Source of the DNA: CALBZH01 sp964538515
Lineage (GTDB): Bacteria > Desulfobacterota > Syntrophobacteria > Syntrophobacterales > Syntrophobacteraceae
NCBI GenBank assembly: GCA_964538515.1
Contig: CAZIEW010000002.1
Location: 103,855-167,854 of the forward strand
Length of the DNA stretch: 64,000 bases
Direction of reading: 5' to 3'
The notes under the pieces are model-generated. The model had not been told where the DNA came from, did not search any database, and saw only the letters and a program-made list of their open reading frames with translations. A program made the translations under genes and the position numbers. Each line of letters opens with the position of its first letter. Positions within the stretch are counted from its first letter, which is position 1. This document shows, piece after piece, positions 9,266-17,957 of this stretch.

Positions 9266-10696
9266 TTAGGCGGTCGCAGGGGACTCCTGGAGGTCCCCGC
9301 GCAGGTTCAGGTCGCGCATGCGCTTCGCAAGGGTGTTGCGATGGATCTTCAGCTCGCGTGCGGCATCGGTTTGGTTCCAGCTGTTCCGATTGAGGGCACG
9401 CAAGATATACTGCCGTTCAAAGCTGTTGCGTGCCTGCACGAGACCCTGCTCACGGGGGCTCGTGGTATCGGGCAGAAGCTCCGTCGCGTCCCCTCGGATC
9501 AACTGGTCGAAGGGAATGTCCCATTCGTCGATGACACGATCGTCACTGCCCAGCGCGACAAGGCGCTCGATCACGTTCTCAAGCTCCCTGACGTTTCCGG
9601 GCCACGGATACGCTTTGAGGATTTCCATCGCGGCAGGCGAGATGGCGCGGATACGTCTGGAGAGGAGCCGATTGTAATGCCCGAGAAAATAATTCGACAG
9701 CAGGGGGATGTCCCCCGTGCGCTCCCGAAGTGGAGGAACGAGAATCGGAATGACATTCAACCGGAAATAGAGGTCGTTTCTGAACCGCCCTTCCTTCACC
9801 AGACGGTCGAGCCTCACATTGGTGGCCGCAATGACGCGCACGTCCACCTTGATCAAGTTGTGTCCTCCCACGCGCGTGAACGCACGCTCCTGAAGCACCC
9901 GGAGGAGCTTGGCCTGCAGCTCCAGTTTGAGACTCGGAATCTCGTCGAAAAAGATTGTCCCGCCTGAGGCGTGCTCCAGCTTTCCAATGGTCCGGGCATG
10001 AGCACTTGTGAACGACCCCTTCTCGTGACCAAAAAACTCACTTTCCATGAGCTCAGGGGGAATCGCGGCGCAGTTGACGGCCACAAAGGGGTGCTGCGCC
10101 CGCGGCCCCGCTGCGTGGATCGCCCGTGCAATCAGCTCCTTGCCCGTCCCGCTCTCACCAGTGATCAGCACATTGCTGTTCGTGCAGGCTACTTTCTCCA
10201 CCAATCGGAATGTGGCTTGCATCTTTTTCGAGATGCTCATGATCGTCACATCGCCCGCTCGGAATCGGTCCTCGCCGATTGACCAGGCTGCAGAGTCTTC
10301 CTGAGCGCAGGTATAGCGATGCTCCAAGGCCGCCTGAATGGTCTGGAGGATGTGATCCGGCTCGAAGGGCTTGGTCACGTAGTCGAAAGCGCCCGCCTTG
10401 ATTGAGGCGGCCGCTTCACCGGCACGATCCACGGCCGAGACCATCACGACCTCGATCGAAGGATTGAGGATTTTGATATGCTTTAAGGTTTCAATGCCGC
10501 TCATCTTGGGCATCGTGATGTCAAGCAGCACCAGGTCGAATGGGCTCTTGCGAACAAGCTCACAAGCGCGGGCCCCGTCCTCCGCAGAGAGGCAATTGAA
10601 ATGGTCCTCGACGATGAGCTCCAGCGACTCCCTGGCCCCGACGTCGTCGTCGACAATCAGGATTCTCGGTTTACCCTCAACCCATTTATCTTCCAT
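9266..10696 (-). CDS. NtrC-family response regulator with altered GAFTGA loop
   Basis: Response regulator of about 476 residues: receiver (about 10-125, VDDD, phospho-acceptor in LLDITMPKM, VSA, KPF), AAA+ domain (about 155-395, Walker A GESGTGKE, Walker B GGTIFFDEI) and a C-terminal Fis-type helix-turn-helix (QTDAARELKIHRNTLAKRM). The loop that contacts sigma-54, normally GAFTGA, here reads GSFTSA. In well-studied activators changes in this loop usually weaken or abolish sigma-54 activation, so this protein may act differently; that is inference. I prefer the ATG at 10696, which has AGGATGG at a normal distance, over the ATG at 10702. No histidine kinase is adjacent. The target genes are unknown. 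Confidence 0.88.
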   Translation of the reverse strand: MEDKWVEGKPRILIVDDDVGARESLELIVEDHFNCLSAEDGARACELVRKSPFDLVLLDITMPKMSGIETLKHIKILNPSIEVVMVSAVDRAGEAAASIKAGAFDYVTKPFEPDHILQTIQAALEHRYTCAQEDSAAWSIGEDRFRAGDVTIMSISKKMQATFRLVEKVACTNSNVLITGESGTGKELIARAIHAAGPRAQHPFVAVNCAAIPPELMESEFFGHEKGSFTSAHARTIGKLEHASGGTIFFDEIPSLKLELQAKLLRVLQERAFTRVGGHNLIKVDVRVIAATNVRLDRLVKEGRFRNDLYFRLNVIPILVPPLRERTGDIPLLSNYFLGHYNRLLSRRIRAISPAAMEILKAYPWPGNVRELENVIERLVALGSDDRVIDEWDIPFDQLIRGDATELLPDTTSPREQGLVQARNSFERQYILRALNRNSWNQTDAARELKIHRNTLAKRMRDLNLRGDLQESPATA

Positions 10697-11091
10697 AACC
10701 ATCCTGGATTATTGACCATGTTGTCGTGAGGCATTAACATAGCGAGCCGGTCGGGTCAAGTGACGCGCTCCAGACGACGGGCCGAACAGTGCTTCATTCA
10801 CGGGGCAAACGTCGATCGAAATCGGCGCCTCTCGACATCGACTCTGCGTCATTGTATGGTGCTCAACACGATCATTGGCGCGCTGCTCTCTGGGATCGGA
10901 CGGGGAACTATGCTTGGGCTTCACCCGCCTTTTCGGATGATTCAACGAATCCATTGAGAATAGCTTTCTACCCCCGAGGTCGTTCGAGCGCTTTTCGTCG
11001 AGAGATGAAACGAAACATTGAGAATGTGAGAGGCCCCGCACCAACCACTCTGAAGCAGTGAGCTTCCATCCAGGCTCTACGGATCGGCCCC
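10697..11091. other. Divergent intergenic region without recognised gene
   Basis: About 395 bases between the divergent response regulator and GlcD genes. I see no convincing reading frame, hairpin or consensus promoter here, although promoters for both genes must lie in it. Confidence 0.5.
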
Positions 11092-12507
11092 ATGACCCAA
11101 TCGCGACTGCCCCTCACCGAAATAGCCGAAATTGTGGGTGAGACCAACGTCCTCACGAAGCCCGAGGATTGTTACTGCTACGGCTACGATGCCAGTAAGC
11201 TCCACGCCATGCCCGAATGCGTCGCGTTTCCGGGAAACGAGACGGAGATAGCGGCACTTCTTCAGCTGGCCAACCGACATCGTTTTCCCGTATTCCCGAG
11301 AGGGGCGGGCAGCGGAATGGTCGGAGCGGCGATCCCGGAAGGCGGCGGCCTCGTGATGGTGCTCCGGCGGCTGAATCGGATCCTTGCGATCGACGAAGAC
11401 AACATGCTGGCCGTCGTGCAGCCCGGAGTCGTAACGGGGGATTTTCAAAAAGCCGTTCGTGCCCTCGGGCTGTATTATCCTCCAGATCCAGCAAGCCTGC
11501 CGTTTTCGACGTTAGGCGGCAACGTGGCCATGTGCGCGGGAGGCCCAAAGGCAGTGAAATACGGGGTAACGCGCGATTATGTGCTCGGTCTCCGGGTTGT
11601 TCTGCCAACGGGAGAGACTCTTCGGACGGGGACAAGGACCGTCAAAGGAGTGGTGGGCTACGACCTGACCAGACTCCTTGTGGGCTCCGAGGGAACACTC
11701 GGCGTGCTCACGGAGATTGTGCTGCGACTCATTCCCGCACCGGAAAGCGAGCGAACGATGCTCGCCGTCTTCGATCGTATCGAGGGAGCGGCGCAAGCGG
11801 TATCGGAAATCATCAGGCAGCGAATCGTTCCTTCGACCCTGGAGCTCATGGATCAGGCCACGGTCAGGGTGGTCGAGGACTATCTCTGCATCGGTTTGCC
11901 CGTTGAGAGTGAAGCCCTGCTGCTCATTGAAGTGGACGGGCCCGCATGCGCTCTGGATCAGCAAATGGAGCGGATCGGCTCCATCTGCCGCCGGTGCGGC
12001 GCATCGGAAACGAAGATCGCCGACTCAGAAGCTGAGCGGAACCAGCTCTGGCTCGCGCGCCGCTCCATCTCTCCTGCCTTGAGACAGCTCAAGCCCGGCA
12101 AGATCAACGAGGACGTTACGGTTCCCCGAACGCGCATCCCTCAGCTCATTCGGGCCGTCCAGGCGCTGGCCGCCCGTTACGACCTCCTCATCGTCTGCTT
12201 CGGCCACGCGGGCGACGGCAACATCCACACGAATATCATGCTGGACCGAAGCGACCCCGGGGAGCTCGGCCGCGCCGAGCAGGCGGTTGAGGAGCTCTTC
12301 CGGACGGTGCTCGATCTAGAGGGTACCCTGTCTGGAGAGCACGGCGTCGGGATCGCTAAGTCACCATTTTTTCAATGGGAAGTCGGTCGGGAAGGCTACG
12401 ATGCCATGTGGCGGATCAAGCAGGCTCTCGATCCGCTGAACATCCTAAATCCCGGCAAGATGTTCATTCCAAACCGGGCCTTCCTGAAAAACAGCGGCAC
12501 ACCTTGA
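11092..12507 (+). CDS. glcD: FAD-linked oxidase, glycolate/D-lactate dehydrogenase GlcD type
   Basis: FAD-binding PCMH-type oxidoreductase of 471 residues. The FAD-pyrophosphate region is VFPRGAGSGMVGAAIPEGGGLVM around residues 65-87, followed by PPDPAS and TLGGNVA, and the C-terminal FAD-oxidase domain ends with FGHAGDGNIH (about residue 375), the metal-binding GEHGVG and LNPGKMF. These features define the GlcD/D-lactate dehydrogenase/VAO group that oxidises 2-hydroxy acids. No partner GlcE or GlcF is adjacent, so the electron acceptor is unclear. The start at the ATG 11092 has no strong ribosome binding site. It is 28 bases upstream of the peptidase gene and may share its transcript. Confidence 0.9.
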   Translation: MTQSRLPLTEIAEIVGETNVLTKPEDCYCYGYDASKLHAMPECVAFPGNETEIAALLQLANRHRFPVFPRGAGSGMVGAAIPEGGGLVMVLRRLNRILAIDEDNMLAVVQPGVVTGDFQKAVRALGLYYPPDPASLPFSTLGGNVAMCAGGPKAVKYGVTRDYVLGLRVVLPTGETLRTGTRTVKGVVGYDLTRLLVGSEGTLGVLTEIVLRLIPAPESERTMLAVFDRIEGAAQAVSEIIRQRIVPSTLELMDQATVRVVEDYLCIGLPVESEALLLIEVDGPACALDQQMERIGSICRRCGASETKIADSEAERNQLWLARRSISPALRQLKPGKINEDVTVPRTRIPQLIRAVQALAARYDLLIVCFGHAGDGNIHTNIMLDRSDPGELGRAEQAVEELFRTVLDLEGTLSGEHGVGIAKSPFFQWEVGREGYDAMWRIKQALDPLNILNPGKMFIPNRAFLKNSGTP

Positions 12508-12534
12508 ATGAGAGTCGTCTGCATGGAGTCATAA

Positions 12535-14319
12535 ATGAGCAGCACACCCGCGACAAGCGTTGTCTGGCGCCTGAGCGACCTGTATCTGGGTCCCGAGGAC
12601 CCTCAATTCACAGCTGACAAATCCTGGTGCGAAGAGCGAGCAGCGGTTCTTGCCAACTCTTACCGAGGAAAGGTCGGCACGCTTCCACCCGAGCCATTGA
12701 AAGACGCCGTCCTGGAGCTGGAAGCAATCCAGGAGCGATGTCACCGTCTGCTAGCCTTCGGCTACCTCCATTTTGCGACCCGCACGGACGACGCCGCAGC
12801 GAGTGCGCTGTGGCAGGACGTCCAGGTCTTTTACAGCCGCGTTCAACGGGAGACGCTGTTTTTCGAGCTCGAATGGACGCAAGTGGAGGAAGCGGCCGCC
12901 AATGCCGTCTTGGCCGACCCTGTCCTGGAAGGTTACCGCCACTACCTGACATCGCTCCGGCGCTACAGACCCCACCTCCTGAGCGAGCCCGAAGAGCGCG
13001 TGCTCGCTGAAAAGGAGCCGACTGGCGCAGCCTCCTGGACGACCCTGTTCGACAAGGTGCTGGGCGCACTCCGCTTCGGCCGGGATCTGCGTACCGAGTC
13101 CGAGGTCCTCTCCGACCTCTATCAGCCAGACCGTGAAACCCGACGGCGGGCAGCAGAGGATCTCACCGGGGGTCTCGAGAGCGTCCTCCACATCCTCAAC
13201 CACATCTTCAACACCATCGTCCTCGACAAAGCCATTGTCGACCGCCTCCGCAAGTATCCCCACTGGCTGCGCGCTCGAAATCTGAGCAATGAGGCGGACG
13301 ACGCCATGGTGAGCGCCCTGATCGCCGCAGTCACGTCGCGCTATGACCTGGTTCAGCGCTATTACCGCCTCAAACGTCGGCTGCTTGGTTACGAGGCCCT
13401 GTACGACTACGACCGGTACGCCCCGCTTCCGGGTCTACCGAGGCAGGAGGTCAACTGGGAAGAGGCAAGGCAGAGGGTTTTGGACGCCTACGCGGCGTTT
13501 TCGCCCGAAATGGCCCGCATCGCCAATCGGTTTTTCGAGGAGCAATGGATCCACGCGCCGGTTCAGCCGGGCAAGCGCAGTGGCGCTTTCTCACATCCGA
13601 CAGTCCCTTCCGCACACCCTTACGTGCTCCTCAACTTCAACGGGACATATCGGGATGTGATGACGCTTGCCCACGAGCTCGGGCACGGCGTCCACCAGGT
13701 CTTGGCCTCCGAGCAGGGCTTCTTTAACGCGTCTACCCCGCTTACGACCGCGGAGACGGCGTCCGTCTTCGGGGAGATGCTGGTCTTCAGGGACATGATT
13801 CAGAAACTGACGACGCCGACGGAGAAGATGGCGCTGCTTTGCAGCAAGCTCGAGGATATTTTCGCGACCGTCTTTCGGCAGGTGAGCATGAATCGCTTCG
13901 AGGACGCCCTGCACACGGCCCGGCGCGAGCAGGGCGAGCTTGACTCCGAGACCATCTCGGCAAAGTGGATGGAATCCCAGCGTGCGATGTTCGGGGATTC
14001 CGTTGAGCTCCAGGAGCATTATCGTATCTGGTGGTCGTACATTCCGCACTTCCTGCATTCACCCGGTTACGTCTACGCATATGCGTTTGGCGAGCTCCTG
14101 GTACTCGCCCTCTATCAGCAATATTGCGAGCGCGGTGAAGCTTTCGTCCCCCTCTACCTGCGCCTGTTGGCATCGGGCGGAAAGGCTGCCCCGTCCGAGC
14201 TGTTGCTTCCCTTCGGAGTCGACCTCGGCGACCCCACATTCTGGGATCAGGGGCTGAAGGTCATCGAAAGCCTGCTGGAGCAAGCAGAATCGCTGGCGGC
14301 ACGACCCACCGCCCCATGA
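12535..14319 (+). CDS. pepF: M3-family oligoendopeptidase (PepF-related)
   Basis: Zinc metallopeptidase of 594 residues, a normal length for the oligoendopeptidase F group, which degrades cytosolic peptides. The zinc motif is HELGHG around residue 380, with the third ligand expected in TAETASVFGEML about 25 residues later. N-terminal helices include the conserved region with FATRTDDAAA. The C-terminal PGYVYAYAFGELL motif supplies the substrate-binding Tyr residues typical of M3. The ATG at 12535 has GGAG eight to nine bases upstream. No signal peptide is present, so it is probably cytoplasmic. Confidence 0.92.
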   Translation: MSSTPATSVVWRLSDLYLGPEDPQFTADKSWCEERAAVLANSYRGKVGTLPPEPLKDAVLELEAIQERCHRLLAFGYLHFATRTDDAAASALWQDVQVFYSRVQRETLFFELEWTQVEEAAANAVLADPVLEGYRHYLTSLRRYRPHLLSEPEERVLAEKEPTGAASWTTLFDKVLGALRFGRDLRTESEVLSDLYQPDRETRRRAAEDLTGGLESVLHILNHIFNTIVLDKAIVDRLRKYPHWLRARNLSNEADDAMVSALIAAVTSRYDLVQRYYRLKRRLLGYEALYDYDRYAPLPGLPRQEVNWEEARQRVLDAYAAFSPEMARIANRFFEEQWIHAPVQPGKRSGAFSHPTVPSAHPYVLLNFNGTYRDVMTLAHELGHGVHQVLASEQGFFNASTPLTTAETASVFGEMLVFRDMIQKLTTPTEKMALLCSKLEDIFATVFRQVSMNRFEDALHTARREQGELDSETISAKWMESQRAMFGDSVELQEHYRIWWSYIPHFLHSPGYVYAYAFGELLVLALYQQYCERGEAFVPLYLRLLASGGKAAPSELLLPFGVDLGDPTFWDQGLKVIESLLEQAESLAARPTAP

Positions 14320-14388
14320 CTCGATGATCGAAGGGAGGAGCAATCCTCGACTGCATGGAACGCCCGATAACTCTGGCAGCCTCTCGGG

Positions 14389-14586
14389 CTAGGACGCGGA
14401 GACTTTAGCTAGGACTTCGAGGTTCTTGCCAAGCTGCTTCAGCTGCTTTTTAAGATTCTTTGTATTGGACCGGTGCTTGCGGTCGCGGATTAGCCATGTC
14501 TGTTTCGTCTTCGATGCCACGGGAATCAGCTCCTTTGTCTTCGATCTGCGCGTATGCGCCCTTCGGCGGGTGCTTGGCAAGACCAC
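14389..14586 (-). CDS. Possible small basic protein
   Basis: Open frame of 65 residues starting at GTG, with many Lys and Arg (KTKQTWLIRDRKHRSNTK and KKQLKQLGKNLEVLAK). The Lys richness is unlike the Arg-rich shadow frames elsewhere in this window, which is the only argument for coding. There is no clear ribosome binding site and I know no family for it. It lies in the convergent gap between the M3 peptidase and the kinase gene. It could also be non-coding. Confidence 0.3.
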   Translation of the reverse strand: MVLPSTRRRAHTRRSKTKELIPVASKTKQTWLIRDRKHRSNTKNLKKQLKQLGKNLEVLAKVSAS

Positions 14587-14648
14587 CCGGGTTCAGCCTC
14601 GCTCATGAGACGACCGACCATCTCAAGCAGTCCGTGCCTATATCAATT

Positions 14649-15767
14649 TCAAGAAACCTTGTCACCTAAAACTTGAGCCGATCGCATCGCTTCAATCCTG
14701 TGAAGGAGAGGTGCCGACCCAACAGAGCGGACACAGGCCTTGAGGGCCGGAAAGAGAGCTCCGAGGGGACCGGAAAGCGTTCGGCCGAGGCGTGCCCATG
14801 CCGGCAAGATGTAGGCGAGAAAATGGGACTTGCCTTTGACACGGCTCAGGTAGGCGTAAGCGGCCAGGGCCTGGAGGTTGCGGCAGAGCTGGAGGATGAA
14901 ATAAGATTTCATGAACGTCGATCGGGTGCAGTCCAGGAATTTCGATGCCCCGTCCCAGTAGGCCCGCAGCAGCGCCTCTTCTTCGGCGACGCTCAACCCG
15001 ACATAGGGGTCGATGAGCAAAGCGGCGAGATCGTAAGCCGGCGGCCCGAAGCGCATCCCTTGGAAATCGATCACTCTCAAGGATCCTTTCCACACCATGA
15101 GATTGCGACTTTGGAAATCCCTATGGATGATCCAGCGCTGCTGAGAAGGGGCAGCGCTTTCTGCGATGCCTTCGAAGTCCCGTTCCAGACCGGCCAAACC
15201 GTCCGGCCGCCCGAGCCATCCGATGAGGAACGCATCCCTGAAGTAGTGAAGCTCCCGCTTCAAGACAAATTCGGCATCGTAAAAGGGCGCATCGAAGCAG
15301 AATGAAGGAGAAAACCCTCGGGGCGCCTGGCGATGCAAATGCAGAAGCACCGCCAGCACCTTTCGGTAGAGCAGAACCCGGTTGACACGCCCCCGTTGGA
15401 CTAACCGCTGAAAATGAACGTCCCCCACGTCCTCGAGCAAAAAGTGGCCCTTAGCAGGATCGGCCCAAAGAATCCGCGGCACAGGGACCCCACAGCTAAA
15501 GAGGTGCCGGCCGATCAGGAAATACGAATCGTTTTCGTCAACCCCATCCAGCTTGGACCTTGGAGAGCTCAGAAACACGAAATGCTGCTTTCCATACCGG
15601 ATGCGTCGGAAAAGGCGGTCGGAGCCATCTCCAAAAAGAGAGGTCACTTGAGCGGTGCCAGACGGCAAGGCAATGGAGACCCCCGTCTTCGCCGCTTCCA
15701 GGAGATCGTTCCCTCCGGCAATGAGCTGGAAGATCTCCCCAGGCAATATCGACGGTCGATGGTTCAT
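14649..15767 (-). CDS. amgK: Aminoglycoside phosphotransferase-fold sugar kinase, AmgK-like
   Basis: Kinase of 372 residues with the APH/choline kinase fold. Visible motifs are a nucleotide-binding N-lobe (TSLFGDGSDRLFRRIRY), LLEDVGDVHFQRLV, the catalytic loop WIIHRDFQSRNLMV and the metal loop VIDFQGMRFGP. AmgK phosphorylates N-acetylmuramate and N-acetylglucosamine at the anomeric position in a peptidoglycan recycling route found in pseudomonads and others. The neighbour just upstream is a MurU-like nucleotidyltransferase, and the two genes are known to pair in that route. They are separated by 75 bases on the same strand. Substrate is inferred from the pairing; a different sugar kinase is possible. 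Confidence 0.72.
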   Translation of the reverse strand: MNHRPSILPGEIFQLIAGGNDLLEAAKTGVSIALPSGTAQVTSLFGDGSDRLFRRIRYGKQHFVFLSSPRSKLDGVDENDSYFLIGRHLFSCGVPVPRILWADPAKGHFLLEDVGDVHFQRLVQRGRVNRVLLYRKVLAVLLHLHRQAPRGFSPSFCFDAPFYDAEFVLKRELHYFRDAFLIGWLGRPDGLAGLERDFEGIAESAAPSQQRWIIHRDFQSRNLMVWKGSLRVIDFQGMRFGPPAYDLAALLIDPYVGLSVAEEEALLRAYWDGASKFLDCTRSTFMKSYFILQLCRNLQALAAYAYLSRVKGKSHFLAYILPAWARLGRTLSGPLGALFPALKACVRSVGSAPLLHRIEAMRSAQVLGDKVS

Positions 15768-15842
15768 CAGGCCCGTTCCTCATCCCCCGAAAGACGATGC
15801 GCCGGCCAGTTGGGGCGGGTGTCGGTCGTAGGGCTCCATCAT

Positions 15843-16811
15843 TCACTCTAAAGCCACAAGGACTTCGTCCTCATGCCGCCCGGTCACATGAGCTCCATCC
15901 CCCACAATGCACCGCGCAAGAGAAGCCCCCTCCGCAACCGTCACATCATCCCAGAGTACCACGTCCTCCAGGACGGCCCCCGAGGCCACCCGGCACCCGG
16001 CACCGATGACGACATAGCCGTAGAGCCCAACATCCTGAGCCAATTCGGATGACGGATGAATCTTCAGCGACCCTCCCGTGACAAGGGGCGGGTGTGTACC
16101 GGGAGGCAGACACGACAGCTCCGCGTGGAGTGCCGCGTAGCTCTTGAGAGATCCCATCTCTCGCCACACGAGCCCCCTCGGGAGGTATGCACGAGGCGGC
16201 TTTCCAGATGCGATCAAATGCCGATAGGCGTCCAGAATGTCGTTCGGTTTCCCATATTCGAGGGATTTGACCGCTTCGGGCCATACACAGTGGATCCCAG
16301 TAAATGCGAGGAGCTTTGCGCCGTTGGGCCCGGAGGCCAGCGCGGCGGCTTCTTTCCCGAATCCCAGAACGCTCCGCTCTTCTGTCACCGCGACGTTGTT
16401 GAATTCCGGACAGTCATGCATCACGAGACTGACGAGCCTCCCCGATTCCCGGTGGTCAGTGACAAAGGCCGCTAGATCCATCGAGCAGAGGATATCACCG
16501 TTGACCACAAGAAATGGCTCACCCCGGAAAAAGTCCAAGGCGAATCGGATCCCTCCCCCTGTCCCAAGCAGGTCCCGCTCGAGGCTAACCGTCACCGGAA
16601 TCGGCCAGGACCGACCCTTGACTGCGTCAACCAGGGATTGGCTCAAATGAAACGCGTTGATGACGACGGCCTCGAAGCCTTCGCGAGACAGCCGTCCTAT
16701 CCAATACTCCAGCATGGTCATCCCCCACAAAGGGGTCAGCACCTTGGGCCTTGTGAGGCTGAGGGGCCGCAGCCGCGTCCCCAGACCAGCTGCCAGGATC
16801 ATGGCTTTCAT
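15843..16811 (-). CDS. murU: Sugar-1-phosphate nucleotidyltransferase, MurU-like
   Basis: Nucleotidyltransferase of 322 residues. The signature LAAGLGTRLRPLSLTRPKVLTPL near the N-terminus is the phosphate-binding and active-site loop of the sugar nucleotidyltransferases, and GTGGGIRFAL and VVNGDILCSMD are the sugar and metal regions. The C-terminal 90 residues contain hexapeptide-like repeats (GCRVASGAVLEDVVLWDDVTVAEGA in pattern), so a left-handed beta-helix tail is likely. MurU makes UDP-MurNAc from MurNAc-1-phosphate; the adjacent AmgK-like kinase supports this role. A mannose or glucose pyrophosphorylase role cannot be excluded by sequence alone. Confidence 0.75.
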   Translation of the reverse strand: MKAMILAAGLGTRLRPLSLTRPKVLTPLWGMTMLEYWIGRLSREGFEAVVINAFHLSQSLVDAVKGRSWPIPVTVSLERDLLGTGGGIRFALDFFRGEPFLVVNGDILCSMDLAAFVTDHRESGRLVSLVMHDCPEFNNVAVTEERSVLGFGKEAAALASGPNGAKLLAFTGIHCVWPEAVKSLEYGKPNDILDAYRHLIASGKPPRAYLPRGLVWREMGSLKSYAALHAELSCLPPGTHPPLVTGGSLKIHPSSELAQDVGLYGYVVIGAGCRVASGAVLEDVVLWDDVTVAEGASLARCIVGDGAHVTGRHEDEVLVALE

Positions 16812-17123
16812 GACGGGGGTGACATCCTCGTAAACAGCACTCTACACCACTCGGAAGATCCTACGACTGTCGTCGGTGATGGATCAACCTCCTGCAGGCC
16901 GTCATCGGCTCCTCCACGGGGTGGCCCGTTCTCATGGGAGTGACAGGGACGACGCGAGCAGGGTGGTGCGATTGTGGAGAAGATAGCGCCCCAAGTCAAC
17001 ACTCCAGGGAATTCATCTTGCTTCTTGTCGATGAACAGGACTGTGCGATAAGATCTGCGCGTTGTTCAAGGATGTAGGGCGTTGTCCGTCATCAACAGCA
17101 TGCTGTGCACATTGGAGAACAAA
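16812..17123. other. Intergenic region without recognised gene
   Basis: About 310 bases between divergent genes. There is a GG-N10-GC pair at 17008-17021 that resembles a sigma-54 core, but the -24 element is poor, so I do not call it. No gene seen. Confidence 0.4.
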
Positions 17124-17762
17124 ATGGAAGGAAAGACTCGGTTCGTCAGGTCATTGATCGCTGTGATGCTTCTGGTCAGTGCAGCGGGATGTGCTTCCCC
17201 CTACGGCCCCCCTGGTCCATATTACAACGTTCAGCAAAGCGCCCCCCCGGGGGGTGGATATGGCCCGCTCTCTCTCCCGCCCAAAGATCAGTTCTTTTCG
17301 CTGAACGTCTCCGACAACACACCGTTCGGACTGCGCTATTTTCCTCAGACCGTGGACATGCTGTACAACAAGGGCTATGACATGGTCCGGCGCGAGCGGG
17401 AAGCCGATTTTGCCATCGACATCAGCCTGACGGGAGCTTATCGGGAGAATGGCCAGGTTCGCGCAGGGAATGCATTGGGAGGAGCCATGGTCGGCGCTGC
17501 GACGGGAGCCCTCATCGGAGCCGCGACGGGTGATCCCGGCGTGGGCGCGGCCATTGGCGCCGCTGGCGGTGGGGTGCTCGGTCTGGCAGCCCCAGCCGCA
17601 ACTCCCATGGTTCGCATCGACATCCAGGTACAGAGCTTCACCGATCGCAGCATTTCGCGACGAAGCGCCGTCGTGGACCTGTCTTCAGTCCCACCACCCG
17701 ATGCTCAGCGCGTCATCGACAACGAAGTCTCCCGGATGCTGTCCAGTCTGCCCAGGAGATAG
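17124..17762 (+). CDS. Glycine-zipper lipoprotein
   Basis: Exported lipoprotein of about 212 residues. The N-terminus has basic residues, a hydrophobic core (SLIAVMLLVSAAG) and a lipobox-like end with Cys at about residue 26, so it should be lipidated. The middle has an unusual run of Gly and Ala with the GxxxG spacing of a glycine zipper (GGAMVGAATGALIGAATG and GVGAAIGAAGGGVLG), which can insert in or oligomerise on membranes. The C-terminal part (MVRIDIQVQSFTDRSISRRS) resembles DUF4136-like folds weakly. The start at ATG 17124 has GGAG six bases upstream. An intrinsic terminator follows the gene. Confidence 0.75.
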   Translation: MEGKTRFVRSLIAVMLLVSAAGCASPYGPPGPYYNVQQSAPPGGGYGPLSLPPKDQFFSLNVSDNTPFGLRYFPQTVDMLYNKGYDMVRREREADFAIDISLTGAYRENGQVRAGNALGGAMVGAATGALIGAATGDPGVGAAIGAAGGGVLGLAAPAATPMVRIDIQVQSFTDRSISRRSAVVDLSSVPPPDAQRVIDNEVSRMLSSLPRR

Positions 17763-17808
17763 CTCGCGGTCTAGTCAGCCCTTCCTGTTCCGGGCTCAGG
17801 AGCATGCA

Positions 17809-17839
17809 ATGGCAGCCGTGTCCACGGCTGCCATTTTTT
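17809..17839 (+). terminator. Strong intrinsic terminator
   Basis: A 13-base perfect stem, AATGGCAGCCGTG and CACGGCTGCCATT, with loop TC (17822 region) is followed by a T-run. It lies 46 bases after the lipoprotein stop and insulates the response regulator gene. Confidence 0.9.
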
Positions 17840-17957
17840 CTCCGCAACTGGCTCAGAAAATCATGGATTGAACGTCCATTGCGGTTCTGTTAAAAGCCCT
17901 TTGCCAACTTACGAATCCACGGCAGGACCACGAAGCCTGCCTTTCGGGTGCCAGGTG

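Noticed and set aside
17008..17021. GG-N10-GC resembling a sigma-54 core upstream of the lipoprotein
   Set aside because: The -24 element is not TGGC-like; such pairs occur often by chance.
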